This document shows, in pieces, positions 1 through 10,895 of a stretch of DNA of 64,000 nucleotides. The stretch comes from Trametes villosa (lineage: Eukaryota > Basidiomycota > Agaricomycetes > Polyporales > Polyporaceae). The stretch spans positions 2,418,001-2,482,000 of the forward strand of contig PUDQ02000010.1 of assembly GCA_002964805.2 (NCBI GenBank), written 5' to 3'. The position numbers were made by a program, and so were the translations under genes. The notes beneath the pieces were generated by a model. It was not told the DNA's origin, did no database searches, and saw only the letters and a list, made by a program, of their open reading frames with translations. Every line of letters begins with the position of its first letter. The first letter of the stretch is position 1.

Positions 1-896
1 TCAGCGAGTTCCACTAAGCATTGGGGATGTAAGTAGCTGAGCTTGCTCCGTCAGACTGTGGTACTTACCAACGCCGATCGTGTTCTTGTGCGTCTCCGTG
101 AGGTTGGGGTAGAAGTTGTAGAGTGCACGGAAGCAGTCGAGCGTGGCTACCTGGTCGCAGTGATCGATGTCCATTTTCGTGTCCTGCGATATCATAACAG
201 TCAGCGATACTCAACATCGATCATGTCGCCCTAAAATGATGAGTTACTGACATTCATCTTCTTCATAGGCGCCCCTTGAGGTCGGCGCATCTTCCCAGCA
301 GCGGAGAGGCCCCTCTTCCGCCTCCCATGCGCGCCGAGCTTAATCTTCTCGAAATGGACGGTCGGCGTAACGAGGTCGACGTGGTCCTGCACATGCGCCG
401 GGAGGTGGTACCCGTGGTGGCACCCGACGTCCTCGGACCCGTCCTCGTGCCGGTAGACGTAGTACTTCGTCGCGAGCAGCTGCTCTGCCTCCGCGACGCT
501 CACGTTCACGAGCACGTACGAGTGGTCCTTGCTCATTCGAGAGCGGGAGGGGTCGATGCCGTCGTTTGCGAGCCATGCGCGCACCGCGTCCTTCGACTCC
601 GAGGACGGCTGGAAGGCCTGCACGACCTGGGCAGGCGTCCACCATTTCCCGTAGTTGGGCGACTCGGGGTCGGCGACGTCGAGCAGGTACTCGTCGAGGT
701 TGTTGATATTGCCCTGTCGTAGGGCGATGCTGAGCGGGAGGACGATGTCAGGGTCCGCACGACGGTGCAGGGACCACCTCGGTGGGAGCGCGTCAAGGCG
801 CTCGTGCAGGATGCGTCGTGCGAGAGATGGCGACGAGGCCCCGGCGACGGTTGCGACAGCGGCCAGGAGGGCTGTAAGGGTTCGTAGCACTACCAT
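1..896 (-). CDS. Sedolisin (tripeptidyl-peptidase, S53), 5' part only
   Basis: Secreted acid serine protease of the sedolisin family, cut by the window start. Exon 1 (252-896, 215 codons) opens with a hydrophobic signal peptide (residues 1 to about 20) followed by a Pro-kumamolisin prodomain: the stretch LDEYLLDVADPESPNYGKW and the later VTPTVHF are typical of it. Two introns fit exactly: 184-251 and 14-68 (GT..AG), joining residues such as HCDQVATLDCFRALYNF and NTIGVELA, the prodomain-to-catalytic junction of sedolisins. The catalytic Ser-Glu-Asp residues would lie beyond position 1 and cannot be checked. The start at 896 is preceded by a TATA-like box about 113 bp upstream. Sedolisins normally have 550-650 residues, so about 60 percent is missing from this window. 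Confidence 0.9.
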
Positions 897-2265
897 CGTG
901 AGGCGTTAAGAGGGGAAGTCGAGATGGAGGGAGAAGGAGGTGGGGGTACCCGACGAGTACGGCTCGACGGGGTGGGTTGGGAGTGGCATGGCGAACCGAG
1001 GGCGAGCTGATATAGAGAGCAGGCACAGACGGTGCAGGCCGCACGAGCGCATCGAGGGAGGAACAACCCGAAGAGAAGCGTGCTGTCCGGGGACGTGCCC
1101 GCAGGCGGTAGCTGCCAACTGACAGAAGCAGATATAAACTGACATTTCATCACCTCCAGACTCACTGCCACCAAGCACACGCACGGCAGCCTCTTGCAAT
1201 AAGCTGTGCCCCTGCCGTCACACAATCCAGGGCAGCTCGGGCTACTAGCGGGAGGCAGTCAGCACAATAGGATCGAATACGGAACGGCAACAAGGGCGGC
1301 ATCGCAGGGACACGGATCCACCGAACGGTGGTCAAGTCACGGCAAAGGCATGCACGCACCTATATCATCACCGCCGGCGTCGTTCTAACTTCTCAGCGCC
1401 GCCGCGAGGCACGAACGCGTCGTGCCACTGCCGCATTGCGATTCACACGCCGCACAATCCCACGACGGCGACCTGAGCGAGGACTCATGTTAACAAGCAA
1501 CCACACAGGAGAGCATCAAGACGAGTGCACTCTACGCACAGGTTCCATACGGGTCCCACCCAGCCGCCTCGCCCGAGCCGCTTCGCCGAGCTGTGGCACA
1601 GGGGTGTAGAGAGGCGGTGGTACGTGCGCACTGCGCACCGAACTGGCCGAGCTTCCGGTGACTTGATCGTTAGGCGGCTACCCAGTTTCGGCGCCCCGAG
1701 GGGCAGAAGGGCTTGTCGGTAAATGGAGAGCTGCCGTCAGGCCTTGAGGGCCGCGGGCTGTACGACGGGATTGGGTCAACCTCTGCTGAGCGCAAACCTT
1801 CAGTTCACCGGTTCTACGGCAACTGCCAACAGGGCGACTTAGAGAGGCCCTGGGCAATACCGCTTTCGCTGCCCAAGACGAGAGAGGCTACCCGCAAGAG
1901 GTTGGATGGCTCGAGAGCACTCCTGAGCACTCTCCATCTGTGAGATCAAGAACTGCGCATGCAGCTGCGAGTATGGCGAGGTATAGCTCTCGCTATCCTC
2001 AGCGGTACGAGCTCGAGGCTAGCTTCAAGTTCCAAGCCATATGTCGGTGTGTGTAGAGGCCGTAGAACGAGCACGGGAGCAGTCTTAAGAAGCTGGGAAA
2101 CGGGTGATTACGCGGGGCGTTCCCCAATTCAATGAGACCGTCTTGGAGGGGGAGGGAGTGAAAGGAGAAACTGAGATTGGGAGGCCGAGCCAGTGGCCGC
2201 CATGTTATCGGTGGACGGGATGGTTCGCTAACAGCTATTAGATTGCTAAAGCCAACACAGATAAC
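897..2265. other. Intergenic, no gene seen
   Basis: Apart from the sedolisin promoter near 1010 nothing is supported. The open frames are short, on both strands, without start context, splice logic or recognisable domains. Base composition is more balanced than in the coding exons around it. Confidence 0.6.
1009..1014 (-). promoter_or_regulatory. TATA-like box of the sedolisin gene
   Basis: On the minus strand the sequence reads TATATC here, 113 bp before the ATG at 896, followed by a C/T-rich stretch as is common at fungal transcription starts. Assignment is by position only. Confidence 0.5.
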
Positions 2266-2362
2266 TCCCGCTTAGCTCAGCTGGTAGAGCGCGTCACTAG
2301 TATTATCTCCTGACACAAAAATACGAGATGACGAGGTCAGTCGTTCAAGTCGGCTAGTGGGA
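2266..2362 (+). tRNA. tRNA-Thr (anticodon AGT) with a 25-nt intron
   Basis: The cloverleaf folds fully. The acceptor stem TCCCGCT pairs with AGTGGGA; the D arm is GCTC/GAGC around AGCTGGTA; the anticodon stem CGTCA pairs with TGACG; the T arm AGTCG/CGGCT closes the loop TTCAAGT. The anticodon AGT at 2299-2301 predicts a threonine tRNA (inosine-modified at position 34 in eukaryotes). An intron sits at the canonical place one base 3' of the anticodon, 2303-2327, and must be removed by the tRNA splicing endonuclease. A and B box promoter elements are present within the gene (TAGCTCAGCTGG and GTTCAAGTC), and a T run follows as a Pol III terminator. Confidence 0.93.
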
Positions 2363-2382
2363 AGTAACCCGGACTTGGAGGA

Positions 2383-2389
2383 TTTTTTT
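2383..2389 (+). terminator. RNA polymerase III terminator of tRNA-Thr
   Basis: Seven T residues begin 21 bp after the tRNA 3' end, the usual termination signal for Pol III. Confidence 0.75.
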
Positions 2390-2913
2390 GCCTATGTTCG
2401 CAGGCGCAGCAGTCTGTGGTTGAAACTAGTTGCTGTCGTCGCATTTTGACGTTCATAAAGCGTATCACACGGCCAGGAGGAAAAGGCTCGTATAAACAAC
2501 GCATTCAACGATGTGGTCGCAGGAAGACGCATGGATGCATGCAAGCGTACACCTATATTCACAATGCGCAAAGTCTCGTCTCCGCGCTCCACACTGGAGC
2601 GCAACTGAACTACGAATATACGGTCGGTCGTGACGAGCGAGCAAGCGAAAAGCGTCTCAAAAGGCTAATTAAACACGTGCTACGAAAGTCTGTGGGCGAA
2701 AGAGATAAGAAATACGACCCGGTGTATGCGCGAGGCGGTGATATGTGCAGGACAGCAAGTGGATCGGGGTGGGAGAGCGCGCAGGGGAGGGTGCGCGGGG
2801 GTGTGCGGAGGAGAGGATGGTGATGGGGGTGCGAGAGCGGAGACGAGCGGGAGCGCGCCGATAAATAGGGGGTGATAGCGACGAGGACGAGGAGCACAGC
2901 GAGAACGGCAGGA
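2390..2913. other. Intergenic spacer
   Basis: About 520 bp between the tRNA and the 3' end of the aspartic protease gene. It should contain the protease 3' UTR; no gene or repeat is visible. Confidence 0.5.
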
Positions 2914-5593
2914 CTATAGGACGCCCCACGCGAGCGCGAAGAGCGCCGCGGCGACGCCCCACGCGGACGCCGCCGCGCGCGGGCCCGCGCCGTTCTGCGT
3001 CCAGCCCTCGGGCACGCCGAGCGTGACGGTGTGCTGCGCGGCGGTGGAGACGCTCGTGAGCGTGTGCCCGCTCGTGTCGGTGAGGATGAACGTCGCGACG
3101 GTCGGCGAGGGCGTGATCGCGGGGAGCGCGGTCGCGTTCCGGCGGCGGCCGCTCGCGAGCAGCGGCGCGTACGTGCTCGTCGCGAGCCCGCTCGTCTCGA
3201 GCGCGCCGCGCGTGACGGGCGCGGAGGTGTTGAACGTGTACGCGGGCGTCGACGTCGGCGAGGGCGTGGGGAGGAGGAAGTTCGGGAGCGTCGTGCCGAC
3301 GGTCGCGGAGTAGGACGCGAGGAAGGCGGAGACGGAGGCGAAGGGCTCCACGGAGACGGGCGCGGTTGTGTTTGCGAGCGGGAAGAGGCCGATCATGGGC
3401 GATTCCTTGGTGTTGATGCCGAAGCTGTATATCGAGTATACCGTCCTGAGGAAGGGCGACCCTGCGTCGGGGTGGTGTTAGTTGAGTAAATACATTTGGG
3501 AGACCGAATGAGTCCTCACCTAGCTGCCAGTCAATGCCATCCGAGCTAGGGGGCAGCGCTCTCGGCCACGAGAGGCACAAGTTCGGGTTACCAGAGGCCG
3601 GGCCGATGAGGTAGTCAGTAGGCTGCAACACAAAGTCACGACCACTGCCCGCACACTATCGTTCAATCGCGAGCGAAGAGTCAAAAGGAAGGAGCACGCA
3701 CCCGAAGTTGAACGCCATCGTCTGCTGGGTGTCACACGGTACGACCCACTGCCCAACACCTGCGCGCGAAGCCCCATTCAGTACCACCCATGCGAGTCGC
3801 AAATGAACTGGGGATGGCGTACTGTCGCTGTCGCTCACGAGGCGGGCCCCGTCGATGAGCGAGAATATCCGCGAGACCTGCGCAAGCTCCGCGTCAGCTC
3901 CGGTCGCCGCACAGACGCCCATTTCGCGCACTCAGGGCGCGCAGAAAGGCACAGGAGCACTCACGTCCTGGTACGGCCCATAGATCCCGGCGGTCCCTCT
4001 GCCAGGCACGCCGCGGAAAGTGGAGCAGAAGAAAGAGAGTCGCGGTTAGTACACGAGGACGCGCGCGGAGGATTAGCCTCGCGGAGTGGAGCGGATACGC
4101 ACACGTCGAACAGGGCGATGGAGGAGTTCAGGGTCTGGGTGGGGTACGTCGGCTCCGGTGCTACCGCGGTGCCGTTGACCTACGCGATATTCACTTGTGG
4201 GTCCAGGTGCACAAATGAGCTGTCACAGGATTCCGGACATACCAATACGCCGCTCAGGACTAGCGCCCACTGCAGGTAGGACGAGGAGTTGGTTTCGCTC
4301 GCAAAGGGCGAGAACGGCACGACCTCGTTCCATTCGATCAGGCTCCGGTTCGTTACCACCGTACCGTCAATGGCACCTTCCAAGAGGTGAGCCCCATACC
4401 GTCAGGCCCGTGGGCGGGGTGAGCTTACCAAATGCGAGGGTACCGCTAGAGTCCCTAGTGAGACTCAGCCCGAACAGCGGATAGTCCAGCTGTCCGTTTT
4501 GCGCCATGGAAGCAAAGAACGGCGTCGCTAGACGGCCATTATGAGGCCGACGCGGAGCATATAAGAGAAAGAAGCCTACCGTTGACGGCATTGCTTGCGA
4601 TAGAAGAGAGGCGAGGGAAACCCAAGCCAAGGAGGCCGCTCACCTGGTCGGTGAACTGTACTGTGGAGGTGGTCGCGAGACCTGGTGAAGGGCTTGTCAG
4701 CAATCGATACAAAACCACGCTGTGTATGGGCGGCCATGAGCGCGTGGGTGGGCGTTGCGCTGGTAGACGAAGGTACGCCGCGCAGTACGTCGGTATTCTG
4801 CCTGAATACTGCCCGGAGTTGTGTTGCCGTGTTTAATATAGACCAGCGCGAGGGGCGGCCTTGGCTCCGCCTTCGCCAGGCGTGCCGACCGGACGTACCG
4901 CCTCAGATACCCTCCGCAGCAGCGCGCGCGACATCGGAAACTCGTCCCGGATAATCCCACTCACCAAATGCCTGGTTCGCGACAGTCAGGTTGCCCAAGG
5001 CCACCGACTCCCGCGCGACAAAACCCTGCGCGCCTTCACATGCTATGAGCTGCGAGCGAGCGGGACGAGGAGAGGGCGGGCGGGCGCACCTGTAGAGTCG
5101 GCGTAGCTTACGTTGAACGCGGTCGCGTTCTGGTTTACGGAAACGAATGTCGGGCTCTCAAAGGCGAGAGGATATTTGGGGACGTTGCACGTGCTGGTCT
5201 TGCAGTCGGAGGAGATGGTCCAGAGGTCTGCGGAGGCGGTGTCGAGTGCGAGGCGGAGGGAGACCTGGCCGACGTTTGCGAGGACATAGTACGTTCTGCG
5301 GACGGCAGTTAGGTTCTACATCTTCGCGCGCAGTGGGCGCAATGCCTCCGGGAGTTGAAAACGCACTGCCTGTCCGAAGAGAACGAGACGGGGACAATAG
5401 TCGAGTTGGTCGCGGGCGGCAGGCCGGTCGCGATGCCCTCAAGGAACTGGCGCGGCTGCAGTCCATTGCGTGCGCTGCTGCCGGAAATGCTCTTGAGGCT
5501 CCTGCGCATATCCGGCCTCCAGCGGCCGCTGACTGCGGAGGCGCCATCGAGGAGGGCGAGGGCGGAGAGCAGGAGCACTGCGAGGGGCAGCAT
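2914..5593 (-). CDS. GPI-anchored pepsin-like aspartic protease (A1) with unusual active-site motifs
   Basis: Secreted, probably wall- or membrane-anchored A1 family protein of roughly 530 residues in about 12 exons. The start at 5593 gives a clear signal peptide (hydrophobic residues 2-20). Spliced exons read YYVLANVGQVSLRLALDTAS for the first lobe, then GLLGLGF, DYPLFGLSLTRDSSG and, in the second lobe, LFDVGTAGIYGPYQD, and end with WPRALPPSSDGIDWQLG. The tail is Ser/Thr/Pro-rich and ends in a hydrophobic segment with no charged residue after it, as expected for a GPI signal. The usual catalytic triplets D-T-G and D-[ST]-G are here D-T-A and D-V-G. The two aspartates are kept, but changes at these positions are known to weaken or abolish activity in other A1 proteins, so this may be a low-activity or inactive member. 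The individual splice sites are my reading; family assignment is firm. Confidence 0.85.
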
Positions 5594-5673
5594 GTCCGTG
5601 TCGGGCGCGGGCGCGGGGCTTGGGTGCGGGGCCTGGGGAGGGCGGCTCAGCAGGCGTGCATACGCGCGGGGAG

Positions 5674-5679
5674 ATTATA
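5674..5679 (-). promoter_or_regulatory. TATA box of the aspartic protease gene
   Basis: TATAAT on the minus strand, 81 bp upstream of the ATG at 5593. The 382-bp gap to the divergent phosphatase gene (start 5976) holds both promoters. Confidence 0.55.
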
Positions 5680-5975
5680 ACGGTGGGAGGGAAAAAGAGC
5701 GGCGGGCTGCGGTGTGGTCGAGTACAAGTCACTCGCACCGGGCCCTCTACGCTGCAAGCCCGCTCGGCGCGCGTCTAGCACCTATAGTATGCGGGGTCAA
5801 CTGCCCTTACTTTGCCTTACGTAACACCGCAACTCTAATCAACCGCCCCAAACAGGGCATATGGGCGCCCTCCCGCCGTTCCTTTGCACACAGCTCTCAT
5901 CCTCTGTCCCGTCCGTGTCCTCAGGGTGTTTGTCTACGAGAGGCCGTCGGACACGTATGCAGTAGGTCCGCAAAC

Positions 5976-7560
5976 ATGCCTCGCATACTCGTACTGCTCT
6001 CCGTCTTCATCCCGGTCCTCTCTGTCCTCTGGGTCTGCCGCTCCTTCATCCCCGGCCTCGATCTCGTCGCCAGCTTCCCGCTCACCTGGCCTCTGGCGGT
6101 GCACCCCGACCACCGCGCCCATGACGCCACCCACTCCGCCCAGCAGCCCGTCGAGGCCATCCAGTTCGCGGGCCAACACCGCCCTGACACCACCGACCAC
6201 ACTCATCCGTCCGATGTGGTCTCGGAACACGTAGCGGGCCAGTTCACACGGAAGATAGTAGCGGTCGGCGACCTGCACGGTGACCTTCCCAACGCGCAGA
6301 AGGTGCTGCAGATGGCGGGCGTCGTGGACGAGCACGGCGACTGGTCGGGCGGCGTGGACTTCTTCGTCCAGACGGGTGACATCATCGACCGGTAAGCAGT
6401 TCTGAACGCGTCTTTGCGGGATGGTCATGCTAACGTACACGCAGGGGGGACGATACTATCAAATTGTACATGTGGATGGATAGGCTGCGCGAGCAGGCCA
6501 AAGCTACCGATGGAACAGTCCTGACGCACCTAGGCAACCACGAGTGGATGAATGCCATCGGTTAGTACCGCCTGCTCCTTGGCGCTGTCTCTCGACCTGA
6601 TCCCCGGCGCATCTATGTACAGGTGACTGGAGGTGAGCCGCCGCCGCAATATGACGCTTGCCCGCCCACGCTCATTGATCCTAACTCCCCGAATCTCAAG
6701 GTATGTACCCGCGACGGAGATCAAGACCTTCGGCTCCGTCGCCGCGCGCCAGAAGATGCTCGCGACCGGGCGCATCGGGCGCAGCTGGGCCGCGAACTAC
6801 ACCACGACCTCGCGCCTCCCGCTGCACCCCCTCCTCGGGCCGCCGAACACGGACTACGACCCTGCCACGGACGCCTCGCCGCTCGCGCACGCCGCGATCT
6901 CGTTCGTGCACGGGGGGCTCGCGCCCGCGTACCCGGACCTCACGCCGTTCCCGTCGCGCATCAACGAGATCTCGACGGCGCTGCTGCGCAAGCTGCAATT
7001 GAGGAAGGTGCAGCCGCCGCCGCACCCGCCGAACCCGTACCCGGGCCTGCCGCACGATGCGACGCACCAGGAAGAGCGGCTGTATGGCTCTGACGGGCCG
7101 CTGTGGTATCGCGGCTGGGCCCTCGATCCTGAGGAGAAGGTGTGCAAGGAGGTGGATGATGTTCTGAACAAGACGGGGACGCGCCGGATGGTTATGGGAC
7201 ATACTCCGGACTTCCAGGTATGTAGGCCTTCTCAATGTCCGGTGCCATTGCACCACTAACAGCGCCGCAGAAAATTGTGTCAAGATGCGGAGGGAAGATC
7301 GTCATCATCGACACCGGTCAGTACTATTCGGCCCGTTACGACAGAAAATACCACTAACTGTGTGCACCACAGGCATCTCACACGCCTACGGCGGCGCGTT
7401 GTCGGCCCTCTCGGTCACCTACACTCTCACACCGCTCTCCACCAGCCCCGACGCCACGAAGCAGAAGTGGACGGAGAAAGAGGTTGTGAAGGCGCTATAT
7501 CCCGACCGCGAAGTCCTCCTCGCATCCGACGAGAGGGAGGTCGTCGGCGATTTCTTCTAG
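5976..7560 (+). CDS. Membrane-anchored calcineurin-like metallophosphatase
   Basis: Predicted 430-residue phosphoesterase of the two-metal calcineurin-like fold, close in motif pattern to Shewanella-like phosphatases. Six exons join in frame. The first 35 residues form a hydrophobic signal anchor, then a spacer, then the metal site: GDLHGD at about 98-103, GDIIDRGDD near 133-141, GNHEWMN, HGG in SFVHGGLAP, and MGHTPDF near the end. These supply the Asp, His and Asn ligands expected for an active enzyme. A micro-exon of only 10 nt (6623-6632) lies between GNHEWMNAIG and the next segment; it is needed to keep the frame. Substrate is unknown. It is head-to-head with the aspartic protease gene. 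Confidence 0.85.
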
Positions 7561-8262
7561 GCGCCCAGGTTTTGGTTAGAGAGGTAACTTATTCTGTTTG
7601 TTGTTGGCTTTCGTTGGATGGAATATACCACAGGGGCACGCGTAGAGCCCTGGTACTGTGATTTTCCTCAGTCCGACCTGCGGAAGACTAGGAGGTAATG
7701 AATATTCGCTGTCATCTCGACCGACTTATCCGGCGGATAGTACTTCCATCCGAGTGGTTTGCAGAGCCACAAACACGCCTATACTGCACACCTCCGGCAT
7801 GCGTCTCTCCTCGGGGACCCACGAAGGTTCCAGTCTCCTTCGGAATCCACCGTCCGCCTCCTACCCGACGGTGTCTCCGGGGCAGGACTCCGGTAGGACC
7901 ACGACTTGCTCGACGTTATCCGATGTGCTAGCTCGTCGTGCTAGCTCGATTGACCACCGTGGAGGCCGAGACCCATCGGAAGAGGCCGTCGGGGTGGGGC
8001 GCAGCGTGCGGAGGTGAGTAGCGCAAATCCGAAGAGACATCCGACTACGTCATGGGCGTGTTTGGCAGGTGGCCTTCCATATCGGGGAAAGCAGCCTCGG
8101 GAGGGAAGTGATCGGCGAGTCGCACTCCAATGACATCTCCGCCACGCCTCGACATATATACTCGCCCTCTGCCTCCCTTACTCGCCACCAAAGCTCTCAC
8201 TACAGCACTACTCTCCACCACACACCCGCACAACTCTCTCGCACTACCACACAGACTCTGCA
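7561..8262. other. Intergenic with promoter of the coiled-coil gene
   Basis: Contains the 3' flank of the phosphatase gene and the promoter of the next gene, with a TATATA box at 8155-8160, 103 bp upstream of its ATG, followed by a C/T- and CA-rich leader. A short direct repeat GTGCTAGCTCG occurs at 7925 and again 13 bp later. Confidence 0.5.
8155..8160 (+). promoter_or_regulatory. TATA box of the coiled-coil protein gene
   Basis: TATATA 103 bp before the ATG at 8263, followed by a pyrimidine-rich tract. Confidence 0.55.
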
Positions 8263-9717
8263 ATGGACGGCCGACAGACCTACATTGACTACGCGAACAC
8301 GCCAGCCAGTGAGCAGAGCGTTTACTTCGACGCTCCGGTCGTCATCTGGAACAAGCACCCCTCTGACGGCGCCCCTCCCGGTCCCTCAGCCGAGCGCACC
8401 GCGACCTTCCCCGGGGCATACGAGTCCGACGAGCCCTCCAGCGGCGCCCGCTCCCCTACTAGCCTCACCCACAAGCCCTCTATGACCGTCGGCGCGCCTC
8501 GCGACCCTATCGTCCGCAAGGGCCCTGCCGACGGTGACGAGGACGAGGTCCCAGTCGACCTCGCCCAAGAGGACGCCAAGGATGAGCCCGTCGCAAGCTT
8601 CAAGGGTAACCACCGCCGCTCGACGTCTCTCGCCGACTCCGGGTACGGCTCCTCCCCCACCGACTACAAGCCGCAGCGCTCCGCCTCGCGCGCGAGCACG
8701 CACATCGCGCCCCTCCCCGTCGTCTGGAACAACAAGTCGCCCAGCTCCGACGCGCACCAGCGCGGCCAGGCGATGTCCCGCGCGCTCGACACCGACGCCG
8801 AGCAGACCGACGGCGACGCCGACAACGCCGACTTCGAAGAGTACGCCCGGGACGGCGGGCGCCCGTCTGCGCGGCGCAACGACACGAACGCACGGCGCGC
8901 GGCGTCCCTCCGCTCTTTCCGCTCCGCTAGGGCGGGCGAGGACGGGCGGGCGAGCGTGCGCACGAGCCCGTCGGTGCTGCGCAAGCGCCGCGTGAGCCTC
9001 AGCGGGGGCAGCTTCGCGGGCGGCGCGGGCACGGTGGGGCCCGCCGCGAGCCCGTCCATGGACAGCGAGTTCGACGCGCGCAGCCGGAGCGCGGAGGCGG
9101 GCCTGAGCGAGAAGCAGAAGTCGAAGCTGAACAAGGCGCAGCGTAAGTGTATTCCGTTGAGTGGGACTTTTTCGGGGTGCTGACAGCGCTTGCAGTGAAA
9201 GAGGGCAGGAAGGTGGCGAAGATCATCAAGGCGGAGGGCAAGGCGGAGAAGAAGGCCCTGGACGACGCTGTCCGGGAGCTCGCCGACATCCAGAAGCTGC
9301 AGAAGTCCGCGGTCAAGGTTCGTGCCAAGCCTCTTCCACACCCCATAGCCGTCGCTGACCGCCCTGTTGCATTTCTTTAGGAGGAAGGCAAGACATACGC
9401 CGCCTACTCGAAGGTGCTCCGCGACTTCCGCAAGGTGGAGCTCGAGTTCCTCGCCGCGAAGGCCAAGTACGAGCGCGCGCAGGCGGAGCTCCGCGCGTTC
9501 GAGGAGACGCGCGAGGCGGCGAAGCAGCACGCGCAGGATGCGACCGAGATGCTGCAGGAGAAGAACAGGGAGGTGGAGTGGCTGCGGGCGCAGAAGGCGG
9601 TCGACGACGTGAGTATATGCTCTATCGTGGTCTGTGAAATACCGGAATGCTGACGCTGCGGTCTGTGTTCAGCGCGAGAGGGTGTCGAAGATCAAGCAGC
9701 TCACCGGGAAGGCGTAG
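8263..9717 (+). CDS. Ser/Ala-rich protein with C-terminal coiled coil, function unknown
   Basis: Four exons (8263-9142, 9196-9317, 9381-9608, 9673-9717) give 424 residues. The first 290 residues are low-complexity, rich in Ser, Ala, Asp and Arg and probably disordered. They contain two similar motifs, APVVIWNKHPS near residue 25 and LPVVWNNKSPS near residue 152, which look like an internal repeat. The last 130 residues are almost all Lys, Glu, Ala, Leu and Arg in heptad-like spacing and should form a long coiled coil. I do not recognise a family. The start is supported by the TATA box and the clean frame. It may be a cytoplasmic scaffold or cytoskeletal protein, but nothing in the sequence decides this. 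Confidence 0.8.
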
Positions 9718-10043
9718 ATCATGCCAATACCCCTTGCCGCCTCCCTCTGGGATGAGGTGCTAGACACGACAATACCTCGACGACCTCCACAGTGCAGATA
9801 CCCAAAATTCCGAGATGTATGCTATCATAGGCCCAGGCTATTTCCTGTTGTACTCTACCTTGCTATAATTTTGCAATCTCATGCTGTGACTCGAACTTAT
9901 GGTCTACCCTGGTGAGATGATTTGCGACGGAGAATTGCCAAAGAAGAATAAGTCGGATTTGCGCCCATGATCACGGTGCTATGGTATGGTACAACCAAGA
10001 AATACACTCCTGTTCACAACTTCGTCTTGCTGCCTTCCGGGAG
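9718..10043. other. Convergent 3' spacer
   Basis: About 325 bp between two tail-to-tail genes; expected to hold both 3' UTRs. Somewhat AT-richer than the flanks, nothing else seen. Confidence 0.5.
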
Positions 10044-10721
10044 TCAGAGGAGCTTCGCGACCTCGGCGTCGATCGCCTCGGGCGAGGTGGTCGATGCCCA
10101 GCGGTGCACGACCTTGCCCTCGCGGTCGATCAAGAACTTCTCAAAGTTCCACTGCACGCCCAGGCATCAGCACCCGTCCACTCTCGTCGCCCTCGCTCAC
10201 TGCGCACAGCAAGGAAAGGGGAAAGAAAGACGGACCTTGATGCGGGTGAGGCCGAGGAGGCCGGCCTTCTGGCCCTTGAGCCACTTGTAGACCTCGTTCG
10301 TGGCGTCGCCGTTGACGTCGGACTTGGCCATGAGCGGGAAGGAGACGCCGTGGTTGAGCTCGCAGAACTGCGCGATCTTCTCGTCGTTCTCGGGCTCCTG
10401 CCCGCCGAACTGGTTGCAGGGGAAGCCGAGGATGACGAAGCCCTGGTCCTTGTGCTTCTCGTACAGCGCCTGCAGGCCCTTGTACTGCGGCGTGAAGCCG
10501 CTGTGGGCGCGGGTGGGTCAGTGGACATCCGGGTGCGGGGGAAAGAGGAAGAGAGAGGGAGTGCGGGGAGGGAGTGCGGGGTGATAGGGAAGAAGGGAGA
10601 CGTACCACTTGGAGGCGACGTTGACGATGAGGACGACCTTGCCCTTGAGCTCGGAGAACTCGTACGTCTTCCCGCCGGGAAGCTGCGCCTTGAGCTCGTA
10701 GAAGGTGTTGGCGGTGGACAT
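10044..10721 (-). CDS. Glutathione peroxidase, cysteine type (thioredoxin-dependent GPx)
   Basis: A 162-residue peroxidase in three exons (10606-10721, 10236-10500, 10044-10151), reducing hydroperoxides. The peroxidatic cysteine is Cys40 in SKWCGFTPQY; its codon is split by intron 1. The second cysteine lies in GFPCNQFGGQEP and the Gln and Trp of the catalytic tetrad are in FGGQEP and WNFEKFL. A Cys in place of selenocysteine and the resolving Cys fit the fungal enzymes that use thioredoxin. The start at 10721 gives the normal cytosolic length. An in-frame extension upstream (to 10961) looks like a mitochondrial presequence, but a TATA box lies inside it, so the short form is preferred. Confidence 0.93.
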
Positions 10722-10888
10722 GGCTGCTGGTCTGGTAGTTGAGAAAGTACGAGCGGGTGGTGGTGGCGAGCGAGCGAGACGCGTCGGCTTAAAGCTTGAG
10801 GCTGAGCGAGGGAGGTGGTGGGAGAACGCAAGATAGAGCGGGCTCGGGCGTGCGAGAGCAGATGGGCGCAGAGAGGAAGTGGCGCGAG

Positions 10889-10895
10889 AAATATA
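10889..10895 (-). promoter_or_regulatory. TATA box of the glutathione peroxidase gene
   Basis: TATATTT on the minus strand about 168 bp upstream of the ATG at 10721; the region between is pyrimidine-rich in places. Confidence 0.45.

Noticed and set aside
2669..3631. 320-codon minus-strand frame in the aspartic protease region
   Set aside because: It mixes one true exon with an out-of-frame Arg-rich shadow of the Ser/Pro-rich tail.
9981..10742. 253-codon plus-strand open frame
   Set aside because: Antisense shadow of the glutathione peroxidase exons, caused by high GC.
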